Source: Dehalococcoidia bacterium
Lineage (GTDB): Bacteria > Chloroflexota > Dehalococcoidia > JACQUA01
Direction of reading: 5' to 3'
Assembly (NCBI GenBank): GCA_030689845.1
Contig: JAUYHV010000264.1
Coordinates: 1-19,584 of the forward strand
DNA: 19,584 nucleotides
Position numbers and translations under genes: made by a program. The notes beneath the pieces were generated by a model, which saw only the letters and a list, made by a program, of their open reading frames with translations, was not told the DNA's origin and ran no database searches. Shown piece by piece: positions 7,252 through 14,244 of the stretch; position 1 is the first letter of the stretch, and the number at the start of each line of letters is the position of its first letter.

Positions 7252-8667
7252 ATGGACAACTTAACGCCTCAGACTATAGTCCGAGAGCTTGATAAATATA
7301 TAATCGGGCAGGAAGAAGCCAAAAAAGCCATTGCCATCGCCCTGCGCAACCGGGAAAGGCGCAGGCAGCTTCCCAAAGAACTCAGGGATGAGGTGATGCC
7401 CAAAAACATCATCCTTATCGGCCCCACAGGTGTGGGAAAAACTGAATTGTCCCGCCGCATGGCCACCCTGTCCAAATCGCCCTTCATAAAAGTTGAGGCC
7501 ACCAGGTTTACAGAGGTAGGCTACGTGGGCAGGGATGTCGAGTTTATTGTCCACGACCTCGTTGACACCAGCCTTTCCCAGGTCTACGAAAAAAAACTGC
7601 TGGAAGTCGAGGGTAAAGCTGAAAAGGTGGCCACGGAGAAGATTATTTCCTATCTTTACCACCAGGTTATGCCCCGAAAAAGGAGGCTTGCCGCAAAACG
7701 GCAGAAAGGTATAGCTGTAGCTTCAAATAAGCAGCAGGCCCAGGCCCTTGCTTCCTCTGAAAGCCCTTCGGCTAAGGCAGGAATGGACAAGAGGTACCTC
7801 GCCCGGCTTTTAAATAACCATAAGCTTGACGAAGAGTTAATCGAGATAGAAGTCAGCGTTGATGCGGAAACACCTTTCATGGACTACCGCTTTGGTTTCT
7901 ACGGCTACGATGGAGGGGAGTTTCTTGGTATTGCCGGGGACAGGGAAAAGGAAGAGGAGCCGCCGGTCAGGAGGCGAAAAGTAAAGGTCAGGGAAGCAAA
8001 GCGCATCCTGTTCCGCCAGGAAGCAAACAAGCTTATTGATTTCGACGACCTCCACGAGGAAGCCTTGAAACAGGCTGAAAATAACGGGGTCGTTTTCATA
8101 GATGAACTGGACAAACTTGCCGCGCCTTCCATAGAAGTGGGGAGGGATATATCCGGCGAGGGAGTTCAGAGGGACCTCCTTCCCATCGTCGAAGGGACCA
8201 GTGTTTTGACCCGCTACGGCCCGATGAAAACAGACCACATCCTGTTCATTGGAGCAGGCACATTTTACCGCAGCAAGCCTTCCGACCTTATTCCTGAATT
8301 ACAGGGACGCTTCCCCCTGAGGGTAGAGCTGAAATCGCTGACCCGCAACGATATGGAGCGGATACTTACAGAGCCCAATAACTCCCTTTGCAAGCAGTAC
8401 GAAGCCCTCCTGGCCACAGAAGGCCTGGAGTTGACGTTTGCGCCCGATGGCATTAAGGAAATCACCCGGCTGGCGGAGCTCATGAACGAACAGATGGAAA
8501 ATATTGGCGCCCGCCGCCTCCACACCATCATGGAAAAAGTCCTGGAAGATGCAAATTTCAATGCAACGGATAAGTCGGGGGAAAAAGTTACCGTGGATGC
8601 CGGATACGTGTCCGATCATATAGGGGACCTTATAAAAAACCAGGACCTCGGCCGCTATATTTTATAA
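7252..8667 (+). CDS. hslU: HslU, ATPase subunit of the HslUV (ClpYQ) protease
   Basis: A 471-residue AAA+ unfoldase that threads proteins into the HslV peptidase. Visible are YIIGQEEAKKA near the N-terminus, Walker A GPTGVGKT (57-64), the pore loop GYVG (90-93), an inserted I domain (about 105-245), Walker B VFIDELD (281-287), the Arg finger in ELQGRFP (R353), and sensor-2 GARR. The C-terminal RYIL keeps the hydrophobic tail that docks into HslV. It is somewhat longer than the roughly 443-residue E. coli protein, with the extra length in the I domain. ATG 7252 has GGAGGT five bases upstream. No hslV is adjacent on either side, which is unusual because hslV normally directly precedes hslU. Confidence 0.95.
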   Translation: MDNLTPQTIVRELDKYIIGQEEAKKAIAIALRNRERRRQLPKELRDEVMPKNIILIGPTGVGKTELSRRMATLSKSPFIKVEATRFTEVGYVGRDVEFIVHDLVDTSLSQVYEKKLLEVEGKAEKVATEKIISYLYHQVMPRKRRLAAKRQKGIAVASNKQQAQALASSESPSAKAGMDKRYLARLLNNHKLDEELIEIEVSVDAETPFMDYRFGFYGYDGGEFLGIAGDREKEEEPPVRRRKVKVREAKRILFRQEANKLIDFDDLHEEALKQAENNGVVFIDELDKLAAPSIEVGRDISGEGVQRDLLPIVEGTSVLTRYGPMKTDHILFIGAGTFYRSKPSDLIPELQGRFPLRVELKSLTRNDMERILTEPNNSLCKQYEALLATEGLELTFAPDGIKEITRLAELMNEQMENIGARRLHTIMEKVLEDANFNATDKSGEKVTVDAGYVSDHIGDLIKNQDLGRYIL

Positions 8668-8885
8668 GAAAAGCGCCCAAAAGACATGTCTGCCCGCTTA
8701 AAGATTATAACCGCGTTGTCTCCTTCCACGAAATAATTTCCTGCTGTGTCCGTACCCGAGGGGCTTACTGAAAATATCCCGGGTCTGTTCAGGATTTAGA
8801 ATTGCTGCACCGGTTAATAGTTAATATATGTCCCCTGGACACGGCCCATTCCGTTGAGGCTCCTCCGCTTATAAAAGTGCTTTCT

Positions 8886-8945
8886 AATCCCCCTTAATCC
8901 CCCTTTAATAAAGGGGGATTTTGTGGCGTTTCGCGGAAGGCTTTT
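8886..8945 (+). repeat. Dispersed C-rich repeat, copy A
   Basis: The 33 bases at 8886-8918 match 19468-19500 in direct orientation at 31 of 33 positions by eye. They begin AATCCCCCTTAATCCCCC. The flank GGCGTTTCGCGGAAGGCTTT at about 8925-8944 also resembles the flank of the second copy read in reverse (TTTCGCGGGATGCTTT). The element is self-complementary around AAGGGGG, which explains the matches in both senses. It looks like a small non-coding dispersed repeat. Confidence 0.6.
8896..8924 (+). terminator. Hairpin, possible hslU terminator
   Basis: An 11-bp perfect stem (arms 8896-8906 and 8910-8920) with a three-base loop is followed on the plus strand by TTGTGG, the stem itself ending in ATT, so that TTTT is read at its end. 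It lies about 230 bases after hslU. It is part of the dispersed repeat, so termination may be secondary to that identity. Confidence 0.45.
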
Positions 8946-8958
8946 CTGTTTTTTTTCT

Positions 8959-8986
8959 TTGCCTCAACTTTAAATTGTGCTATACT
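8959..8986 (+). promoter_or_regulatory. Candidate promoter upstream of the CLC gene
   Basis: TTGCCT at 8959-8964 and TATACT at 8981-8986 are separated by 16 bases, and TGC before the -10 gives an extended -10. If used, the CLC transcript would have a leader of about 200 bases carrying the nested inverted repeat at 9037-9070. Confidence 0.45.
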
Positions 8987-9036
8987 TGAAAATCTTTGGG
9001 CACGTAATAATTATGTTATCCAAATCCGCCAGAATG

Positions 9037-9070
9037 CTAACCCGCCAACCATTCATGGTTCCCCGGTTAG
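9037..9070 (+). repeat. Nested inverted repeat in the CLC leader
   Basis: CTAACC pairs with GGTTAG and, inside it, AACCAT pairs with ATGGTT, with a symmetric four-base internal loop and a two-base centre. It could be an operator dyad or an RNA hairpin in the leader. No known riboswitch is recognised. Confidence 0.4.
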
Positions 9071-9193
9071 TATGATTCAGGTGTCCCAAAAACTCTTATT
9101 CGATATTGTCTTTTTTCCATGCGTAAATTATTATTAGTTTTTAACCACGGAGGGATAATAAAAACGCACTGAACTGCGCGCTTTTATAGCAAA

Positions 9194-10955
9194 ATGCCTC
9201 GGAAATACCTGTCAACCAAGTTACGTTCGTTTCTATTAACCGTATCAACGATCCACACGTCTGAAACTCTCATAGGCATGCTGCTGGCAGTCCTGGTAGG
9301 AGCCCTCTCGGGACTTGGGGCTGTGGCTTTCAGATGGATGCTCACAAATTTTAACTACCTTTTTTTCGACGTTGGCGGCAAAGCCCTCGGTTTCCTCGGC
9401 CAGTATTACGTAATCTTAATACCCGCGGCCGGTGGGTTGCTGGTAGGGCCCCTTGTTTATTTTTTTGCCCGGGAAGCTAAAGGGCACGGCGTCCCCGAAG
9501 TAATGGAGGCCGTGGCGCTGAGAGGAGGCCGTATCCGGCCCCGGGTAGCTTTTGTTAAAGCTTTTGCCTCTGCGATTTGTATCGGTAGCGGCGGTTCCGT
9601 AGGCAGGGAGGGCCCGATTGTTCAAATCGGTTCTTCCGTGGGTTCTACCATCGGCCAGTTGTTTAAAATGCCGCCCGACGGCGTTAGGACCCTGGTAGCA
9701 TGCGGGGCAGCCGGAGGGTATCTCAGCAACATTTAATGCTCCTATAGCAGGCGCTTTTTTCGCCCTCGAGGTTATACTGGGCCGTGTGGTCACCCCCAGG
9801 TTTGCCCATATCGTCATCAGTTCCGTCGTTGCGGATTTTATTGCCCACACTTTCCTGGGCAATACCCGGGCCTTTACCGTTCCCCAGTTCGGCCTGGTAA
9901 ACCCCTGGGAGATTTTGCTATATGCTGTCCTCGGCATCGCCGCAGCTTTGGCAGCCGTCAGTTTCACTTCGATTCTCTACCGCTTGGAGGACCTGATCGA
10001 CGCCGTTAAAATACCCGAGTGGGTAAAACCAGCCGTAGGGGGCATCGGTATGGGTGTGATTGGCTTTTTCCTGCCCGATCTTTTCGGAGTCGGGTATGGG
10101 GGAATCGAAAAGGCAATAACGGGACAACTGGTGCTGGGGACCCTTGTCCTGCTTTTTATTTTCAAGATACTGGCTACTTCTCTCACTCTCGGAAGCGGCG
10201 GAAGCGGCGGTATTTTTGCGCCGTGTCTTTTTATCGGCGCCATGCTGGGAAGCGCCATGGGTTATATTTTCAACCTTGTTTTCCCGGGTGTTCCTGGACC
10301 CGTCGGGGGTTACGGGTTAGTGGGCATGGCCGCTGTATTTTCAGGAGCAGCTCGGGCGCCCTTTGCTTCCATATTGATTCTGTTCGAAATGACAGGTAAT
10401 TACTCCATAGTCCTCCCTCTAATGACATCTGTCGGAATCAGTACGGTTTTAGCCCGGGCGTTGAAACGCGAAAATATCTACTCCCTGAAATTGCTGCGGC
10501 GCGGTGTTGATATCGAACAGGAAAACGTGGCGGATGTGATGCGGACCATCACTGTTGGACAAGCTATGACCCGTAATTTTCCTTCGGTCCCCCCAGATAT
10601 GACAGTCAATGACCTGGTAGAAATGTTCCGGAAGTCCGGGCACCACGGCTTCCCTGTTATTGATGGGGAAGAACGGCTTGTCGGGGTTGTTACACTGGCC
10701 GACGTTGAAAATTGCATTGCGACGGGCAATACCTGTGTCGCTGTCAATGACATTTGCACCAAGGCCCCCGTGGTTGCCTACCCGGACCAGGTCCTCCAGG
10801 ATGTCCTCGGTTCCACCGAAGAGGATTACGGCCGTATCCCAGTTGTTGACCGTAAAGACAACCTTAAACTCCTCGGGATACTACGCCGTTCTGATATCAT
10901 TATGGCATACCGCAAGAGGATGAAAATCAGGAATTTGCGGGCCGCTGGTAAATAA
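9194..10955 (+). pseudogene. CLC chloride channel/antiporter with two CBS domains, split by a frameshift
   Basis: Two frames together encode one CLC protein of about 586 residues. The first frame (9194-9736) gives GHGVPE (97-102) and GSGGSVGREGP (131-141), keeping the gating Glu139. It then reads CGAAGG and runs into TAA. The family continues GLAAAFNAPxAG, and this is found one frame away from 9726 as ATFNAPIAGAFFALE. The second frame runs to 10955 with GSGGSGGIFAP, FEMTGNY and two CBS domains (VGQAMTRNF... and VNDICTKAP...). One extra base within 9719-9725 explains everything. ATG 9194 has no clear ribosome site, and an in-frame stop at 9170 rules out a longer N-terminus. The cause may be a recent mutation, a sequencing error, or less likely recoding. 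Confidence 0.85.
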
Positions 10956-11108
10956 TTACAACCGGTATTTTCTACCCGCAGCTTTCTCTATCCACTGGTA
11001 CCTTTCCCCAACCGATACCCCTCCAAAATCCACTTCCTCACTCCCCCCTAAAAACTCTTTGACCTGTTCTATTGTTTGAAGTCTTTCGTCGTTCATGATC
11101 TTTTGCAT
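10956..11108 (-). pseudogene. N-terminal remnant of a DDE transposase/integrase
   Basis: The minus strand encodes a 50-residue fragment from ATG 11108 (or 46 from ATG 11094-11096) that reads MNDERLQTIEQVKEFLGG, then GGVSVGERYQWIEK, and stops at 10956. This resembles from memory the N-terminus of an integrase-core transposase family common in clostridial and desulfotomacular genomes, whose full proteins are several hundred residues. After WIEK the match is lost (AAGRKYRL then stop), so only the N-terminal end survives. The stop lies directly after the CLC stop, tail to tail. The family assignment is from recalled similarity only. Confidence 0.6.
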
Positions 11109-11142
11109 GCCCCAATCATAAACGAGTTGCCTCACTGCTTAA

Positions 11143-11196
11143 GGCTCATCTTGTATTAGAAATCAATGCCCCCTTCGGGCTCATCTTGTATTGGAA
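11143..11196 (-). repeat. Two 19-bp direct repeats at the transposon end
   Basis: GGCTCATCTTGTATTAGAA at 11143-11161 and the same with one change (GGAA end) at 11178-11196 recur 35 bases apart. They lie upstream of the transposase fragment in its reading direction and just before the atp promoter. Repeats of this sort at element ends often bind the transposase; that role here is inference. Confidence 0.6.
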
Positions 11197-11207
11197 GAGA
11201 CAAAGGG

Positions 11208-11237
11208 TTGACGCTTAAAATGGCGGCGTGATATACT
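11208..11237 (+). promoter_or_regulatory. Promoter of the ATP synthase operon
   Basis: TTGACG at 11208-11213 and TATACT at 11232-11237 are separated by 18 bases, with TGA just before the -10 as an extended -10. Transcription would start near 11244, about 17 bases before the atpI ATG. The -35 lies 12 bases after the second transposon-end repeat. Confidence 0.75.
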
Positions 11238-11260
11238 CTGCCAGAATTTAAAGGCCCACA

Positions 11261-11473
11261 ATGAATAAGGGGCGTCTGATCTGGACTATTACGGGGCTGG
11301 GATGGTACATAGGGCTCTCTATAGCCTTACCTGTACTGGCTGGGTTGTGGCTGGACAGGAAACGCAGCACAGAACCCCTTTTTACCCTGTTAGGCTTGGG
11401 ACTCGGACTGGTCCTGGCATTTACCGGCGTATACCGCGTTTTCAGGACAATTGAAAAAGAGCAAACGGATTAA
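11261..11473 (+). CDS. atpI: AtpZ/AtpI-like small membrane protein of ATP synthase
   Basis: A 70-residue protein with two predicted membrane helices (about residues 11-31 and 38-60). The linking segment GLWLDRKRSTEPLFTLLG is typical of the AtpZ/AtpI family. Family members sit first in F1Fo operons and have been linked to c-ring assembly or Mg2+ supply. The ATG at 11261 follows a weak AAAGG. The gene begins the atp operon and is 17 bases from atpB. The shorter AtpZ-type fold fits its length better than the roughly 125-residue classical AtpI. Confidence 0.85.
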   Translation: MNKGRLIWTITGLGWYIGLSIALPVLAGLWLDRKRSTEPLFTLLGLGLGLVLAFTGVYRVFRTIEKEQTD

Positions 11474-11490
11474 AAAGGAGAAAGGCTTAA

Positions 11491-12408
11491 TTGCGTAAAC
11501 CCGGCTGCCTGGTTCTTTTCATAATCGCCATCGTCCTGATCATTTCCGGTTTGTTAATCGGCCCCCTTGCAAAATCTTTCATCGGAGAAGGCGTCCCCGA
11601 ATTTATCCAGGTACAACAACCCCATATTGAATTAAAACCTGAGACCATAATCCACGCCGGGATATTACCCGTAACCAATACCCTGCTTGCGGCTTTACTG
11701 ACCACCGTAACCCTCCTTCTCATCTTCGGCCTGGCAGCCCGGAAAATGTCCATCGTTCCCCGGGGCCTTCAAAACCTGGTGGAGATGATTGTGGAAGGTC
11801 TGCTGAGTTTTGCCGAAGGTGTTGCCGGCAAGGAAAACGGCCGGCGCTTTTTCCCCCTGTTCGCCACCATTTTCCTCTTTGTCATAGCCAACGCCTGGTT
11901 ATCCCTGGTACCGCTGTTCGGCGCCATCGGCGTTGAGGAACACGGAACCGTTTTAGCTCTGTTCAGGGGAGCTAACACCGATATAAATGTGCCTGCCGCC
12001 CTGGCTATCATGTCTTTCATCTTCGTTGAGTACTGGGGAATCCGTTCCGTGGGTTTTTTCCCTTACATGAGCAAATTCGTCCGCATTTCCTATTTCCTGC
12101 CTAAAAACTTTAAAGGGATAAAGTCTTTGGGTATGAACCTCGTCATGGGTATAATCGACCTGTTCGTTGGAGCAATAGAACTCCTGAGCGAGTTGATTCG
12201 CCTGGTCAGTTTCACCTTCCGTCTCTTCGGCAATATGACCGCGGGAGAAATCCTGCTGTTGGTCTCCATGTTTTTAATCCCCTGGGTGTTCTCCGACCTT
12301 TTTTATGGGCTGGAACTTTTAGTTGGCTTAATCCAGGCCCTTATCTTCGGAGGGCTGACCCTGGTTTTCGCAACCATGGCAGTAACGCCTCACGGTGAGG
12401 AACACTGA
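11491..12408 (+). CDS. atpB: ATP synthase Fo subunit a
   Basis: A 305-residue membrane subunit that forms the proton half-channels against the c-ring. Key residues are seen: the essential Arg244 in TFRLFGNMTAGE, Glu253 in the same motif, Gln282 in GLIQALIF, and NTDINVP (162-168). It starts with TTG at 11491 with AAAGGAG ten bases upstream. An extra N-terminal hydrophobic segment (about 7-30) precedes the usual HIELKPETIIHAG start of the family. It could be an added membrane anchor or a cleaved signal; no internal start fits a shorter protein, so it appears genuine. Confidence 0.95.
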   Translation: MRKPGCLVLFIIAIVLIISGLLIGPLAKSFIGEGVPEFIQVQQPHIELKPETIIHAGILPVTNTLLAALLTTVTLLLIFGLAARKMSIVPRGLQNLVEMIVEGLLSFAEGVAGKENGRRFFPLFATIFLFVIANAWLSLVPLFGAIGVEEHGTVLALFRGANTDINVPAALAIMSFIFVEYWGIRSVGFFPYMSKFVRISYFLPKNFKGIKSLGMNLVMGIIDLFVGAIELLSELIRLVSFTFRLFGNMTAGEILLLVSMFLIPWVFSDLFYGLELLVGLIQALIFGGLTLVFATMAVTPHGEEH

Positions 12409-12462
12409 GTAATTTAATTTAAAGCATGATAGAATTATCCCCAACGTAAAGGAGAAAATAAT

Positions 12463-12570
12463 ATGGGCATCGTAGAAATAATTATTGGAAGCTTATTGAT
12501 TTCGACAATCATCGGTGTTTTTGTCGTGGCCGGAGCGGTGATAAACGGAGCGTTAAGCCACAGAGACTAA
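12463..12570 (+). CDS. 35-residue single-helix membrane ORF between atpB and atpE
   Basis: A short ORF with AAAGGAG eight bases before its ATG, as good a ribosome site as any in the operon. The protein begins MGIVEIIIGSLLIST, continues IIGVFVVAGAVING and ends ALSHRD. It is one Gly-rich hydrophobic helix with a short charged C-terminal tail. It lies 54 bases after atpB and 55 before atpE, in the same direction. I recognise no family. It is not an AtpQ or AtpR (those are larger and occur in Na+-type operons). It may be an accessory subunit or c-ring assembly factor, but that rests only on its position and form. Confidence 0.65.
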   Translation: MGIVEIIIGSLLISTIIGVFVVAGAVINGALSHRD

Positions 12571-12625
12571 AATTTCAAGTTATAAAGATAAAATATAAAA
12601 ATACATTATTAAGGGGGTATAAAAT

Positions 12626-12856
12626 ATGGACCCAGCAACGATGAAAATGTTAGCAGCCGGTTTGGCGATAGGCTTAGGCCTTTTAGGTCCGGGTATTGGT
12701 ATCGGCCTGATCGGCTCCGCAGCCATGCAGGCCCTCGGCCGCAATCCCGAGGCGAGAGGAGCCATCCTTACCAACATGATCCTGGCCCTGGCCCTGGCTG
12801 AAGCCCTGGGTATCTATGCCCTTATCGTGGCAATTATTTTGGCCATGGTGGCTTAA
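12626..12856 (+). CDS. atpE: ATP synthase Fo subunit c
   Basis: A 76-residue two-helix proteolipid that forms the rotor ring. Helix 1 carries the GPGIGIGLIG run and the polar loop is GRNPEARG (38-45). The ion-binding Glu59 is in ALAEALGIY. Na+-binding rings have Gln in helix 1 (GxGQG) and Glu-Ser-Thr in helix 2. Here these positions are Ile and Glu-Ala-Leu, so proton coupling is predicted. The ATG at 12626 is preceded by AAGGGGGT. Confidence 0.95.
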   Translation: MDPATMKMLAAGLAIGLGLLGPGIGIGLIGSAAMQALGRNPEARGAILTNMILALALAEALGIYALIVAIILAMVA

Positions 12857-12874
12857 CAAATAATTGCGTATTTT

Positions 12875-12895
12875 TGCTGGGGCAAAGCCCCAGCA
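12875..12895 (+). promoter_or_regulatory. Intercistronic hairpin after atpE
   Basis: A perfect 9-bp stem (TGCTGGGGC with GCCCCAGCA) and AAA loop lies 18 bases past the atpE stop. No T-run follows it on the plus strand, so transcription should continue to atpF. Such a hairpin could protect the atpE message, whose product is needed in about ten copies per enzyme. Confidence 0.6.
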
Positions 12896-12914
12896 GTATT
12901 AAAATCAGGAAAAT

Positions 12915-12980
12915 ATGAACCAAATAAAGGGTAACCGGGCAATGAACCCAAATGGTGTAATTTCACTGAAGGCAGGCTAA
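12915..12980 (+). CDS. Possible 21-residue ORF just before atpF
   Basis: An ATG with AGGA four bases upstream opens a 21-codon frame (MNQIKGNRAMNPNG...) whose TAA ends one base before the TTG of atpF. It may serve translational coupling into atpF, which starts with TTG and has only a modest site of its own (AAGGCAGG). It may equally be chance; the peptide matches nothing I know. Confidence 0.25.
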   Translation: MNQIKGNRAMNPNGVISLKAG

Positions 12981-12981
12981 T

Positions 12982-13503
12982 TTGGAAGCGATAACAAGAC
13001 TATTTACTGAACTTGGTATTAATCCGCCGCTTTTAATAGCCCAGCTAGTTAACTTCAGCCTGTTGCTCGTACTGATGTACCTCTTCGGGTACAAGAAAAT
13101 ACTGGCCATGCTGGATGAACGCTCCCGGAGGGTTAAAGAGAGCATGGACAGGGCCGAGGAGGTTAAAATCCAGGCTGCCAAGGCCGAAACGGCTTTTAAA
13201 GAAAAAGTCGGGGAAGCCCGTGCGGAAAGCCAGGCTATTATTAAACAGGCCGCTCAACTGGGGGAAACTTTAAAAGAAGAAGCCAGGCAGGAGGCCAGGA
13301 AAGAGGCGCAGTCCCTGCTGGATAGGAGCCGGGGCGAGATTCAGAAGGAACGCGATGAATCCATCAACGCTCTCCGCCGCGAATTTGCCGATATTGCCAT
13401 ACTGGCAGCGGAAAAGGTGATTGAAGAGAGGCTTGACAAAGAGTCCAACAAGAAGCTCCTCGACAAAGTCCTCGAGGAGAGCGGCTGGCTGAAGAAAGAA
13501 TAA
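12982..13503 (+). CDS. atpF: ATP synthase Fo subunit b
   Basis: A 173-residue peripheral stalk subunit. One N-terminal membrane helix (about residues 13-35, LLIAQLVNFSLLLVLMYLFG) is followed by KKILAMLDERSRRV and a long charged coiled coil rich in Glu, Lys, Ala and Arg. The start is TTG 12982; an in-frame stop at 12967-12969 excludes anything further upstream. AAGGCAGG lies five bases before it. The gene is 125 bases after atpE, with a hairpin and a short ORF in the gap. Confidence 0.93.
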   Translation: MEAITRLFTELGINPPLLIAQLVNFSLLLVLMYLFGYKKILAMLDERSRRVKESMDRAEEVKIQAAKAETAFKEKVGEARAESQAIIKQAAQLGETLKEEARQEARKEAQSLLDRSRGEIQKERDESINALRREFADIAILAAEKVIEERLDKESNKKLLDKVLEESGWLKKE

Positions 13504-13524
13504 TTTTTACCAAGGAGTATTGAA

Positions 13525-14067
13525 ATAGCCAGACGAGTTTCAGCCAAACGTCATGCGCAGGCCATATTTGAGCTTGCTTCTGAAAAAAACGAACTGGAAG
13601 CATGGATTAATGACCTGGAAAAGATATCCGTTGATTTGCGGGAACCGGAACTGATGTATTCCCTTACCAATCCCAAGGTGCCATTTGAAAACAAGAAACA
13701 AATTATTAACCGGGTATTCAAGGGAATAAAACCTACCGCAATAAACTTCCTGTATTTCCTCGTCACCCGGGAAAGGCTGGGGATATTTGATAAAACTCTT
13801 GAAGAGTACCGGCGACTGGTTGACCAGCACAACGGTATCGAACATGCCGAGATTGTCACCGCCTTTCCGTTAAGCGGCAAGGAAAAAAACCGCCTGGCTG
13901 AAAGCATGACCAAAAGCCTCGGCAAAAAGAAAGTGGTTCTCGATACCCGGGAGGATCCGGCTATTATCGGCGGCCTTGTTGCAAGGATCGGCGACAAATT
14001 GCTGGACGGGAGCACCAGGAAACGACTTGAAAACCTTAAAAAGAGTCTGGTTTCCGGCACCGCCTGA
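13525..14067 (+). CDS. atpH: ATP synthase F1 subunit delta, with a non-standard start
   Basis: A 180-residue delta (OSCP-type) subunit. The expected N-terminus ARRVSAKRHAQAIFELA is encoded from 13528, but no ATG, GTG or TTG precedes it: the frame runs directly from the atpF TAA (13501-13503). AAGGAG at 13512-13517 points to ATA at 13525, seven bases on. The only other candidate is ATT at 13519, one base after the site. The first ordinary start, TTG 13636, would remove about 37 residues of the helical N-terminal domain and has no ribosome site. With ATA the length fits the family well. The C-terminal half (IIGGLVARIGDKLLDGSTRKRL) is typical. Confidence 0.85.
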   Translation: MARRVSAKRHAQAIFELASEKNELEAWINDLEKISVDLREPELMYSLTNPKVPFENKKQIINRVFKGIKPTAINFLYFLVTRERLGIFDKTLEEYRRLVDQHNGIEHAEIVTAFPLSGKEKNRLAESMTKSLGKKKVVLDTREDPAIIGGLVARIGDKLLDGSTRKRLENLKKSLVSGTA

Positions 14068-14109
14068 TTAACGCATTGACCGAAATTATCACAAACTTTA
14101 AACAAAACG

Positions 14110-14244
14110 ATGAACAAAAAGACACTCAAAACCCGCAGGTTTAAAGCGACCAATTTAACTCGAGTCCGGGAGGGCTTCCTTTTATTGCGGGAATTATTTA
14201 ACATCAGACCTTTAACGAGGTTAAACCAGGAGGCAAAAAATTGA
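14110..14244 (+). CDS. Possible 44-residue basic ORF overlapping the atpA start
   Basis: An ATG at 14110 opens a frame for a Lys/Arg-rich 44-residue peptide (beginning MNKKTLKTRRFKATN) whose TGA overlaps the atpA TTG as TTGA. There is no evident ribosome site before this ATG. It fills most of the otherwise unexplained 173-base gap between atpH and atpA. It could be a coupling ORF or simply chance. Confidence 0.2.
   Translation: MNKKTLKTRRFKATNLTRVREGFLLLRELFNIRPLTRLNQEAKN

Larger units (their letters stand above)
8668..9193. other. Long intergenic region between hslU and the CLC gene
   Basis: This 526-base stretch holds no open frame I can support. It contains the dispersed C-rich repeat and hairpin at 8886-8945, a candidate promoter at 8959-8986, and a nested inverted repeat at 9037-9070. 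A GGAGGG at 9149-9154 has no start codon at a useful distance. The first 200 bases after hslU show only a small palindrome, AGACATGTCT at 8682-8691. Confidence 0.6.

Noticed and set aside
8930..9193. Fluoride (crcB) riboswitch before the CLC gene
   Set aside because: The conserved GGNGAUGG-type start of that RNA is absent, and the channel has GREGP with the gating Glu typical of chloride rather than fluoride CLCs.
12626..12856. Na+-type ATP synthase
   Set aside because: The c subunit lacks the helix-1 Gln and the Glu-Ser-Thr of Na+ rings, and the operon order is the ordinary atpI-B-E-F-H-A-G-D-C, not that of N-ATPases.
14076..14104. Internal promoter TTGACC-17-TAAACA before atpA
   Set aside because: The -10 matches only three of six bases and the operon already has a strong promoter; not distinguishable from chance.
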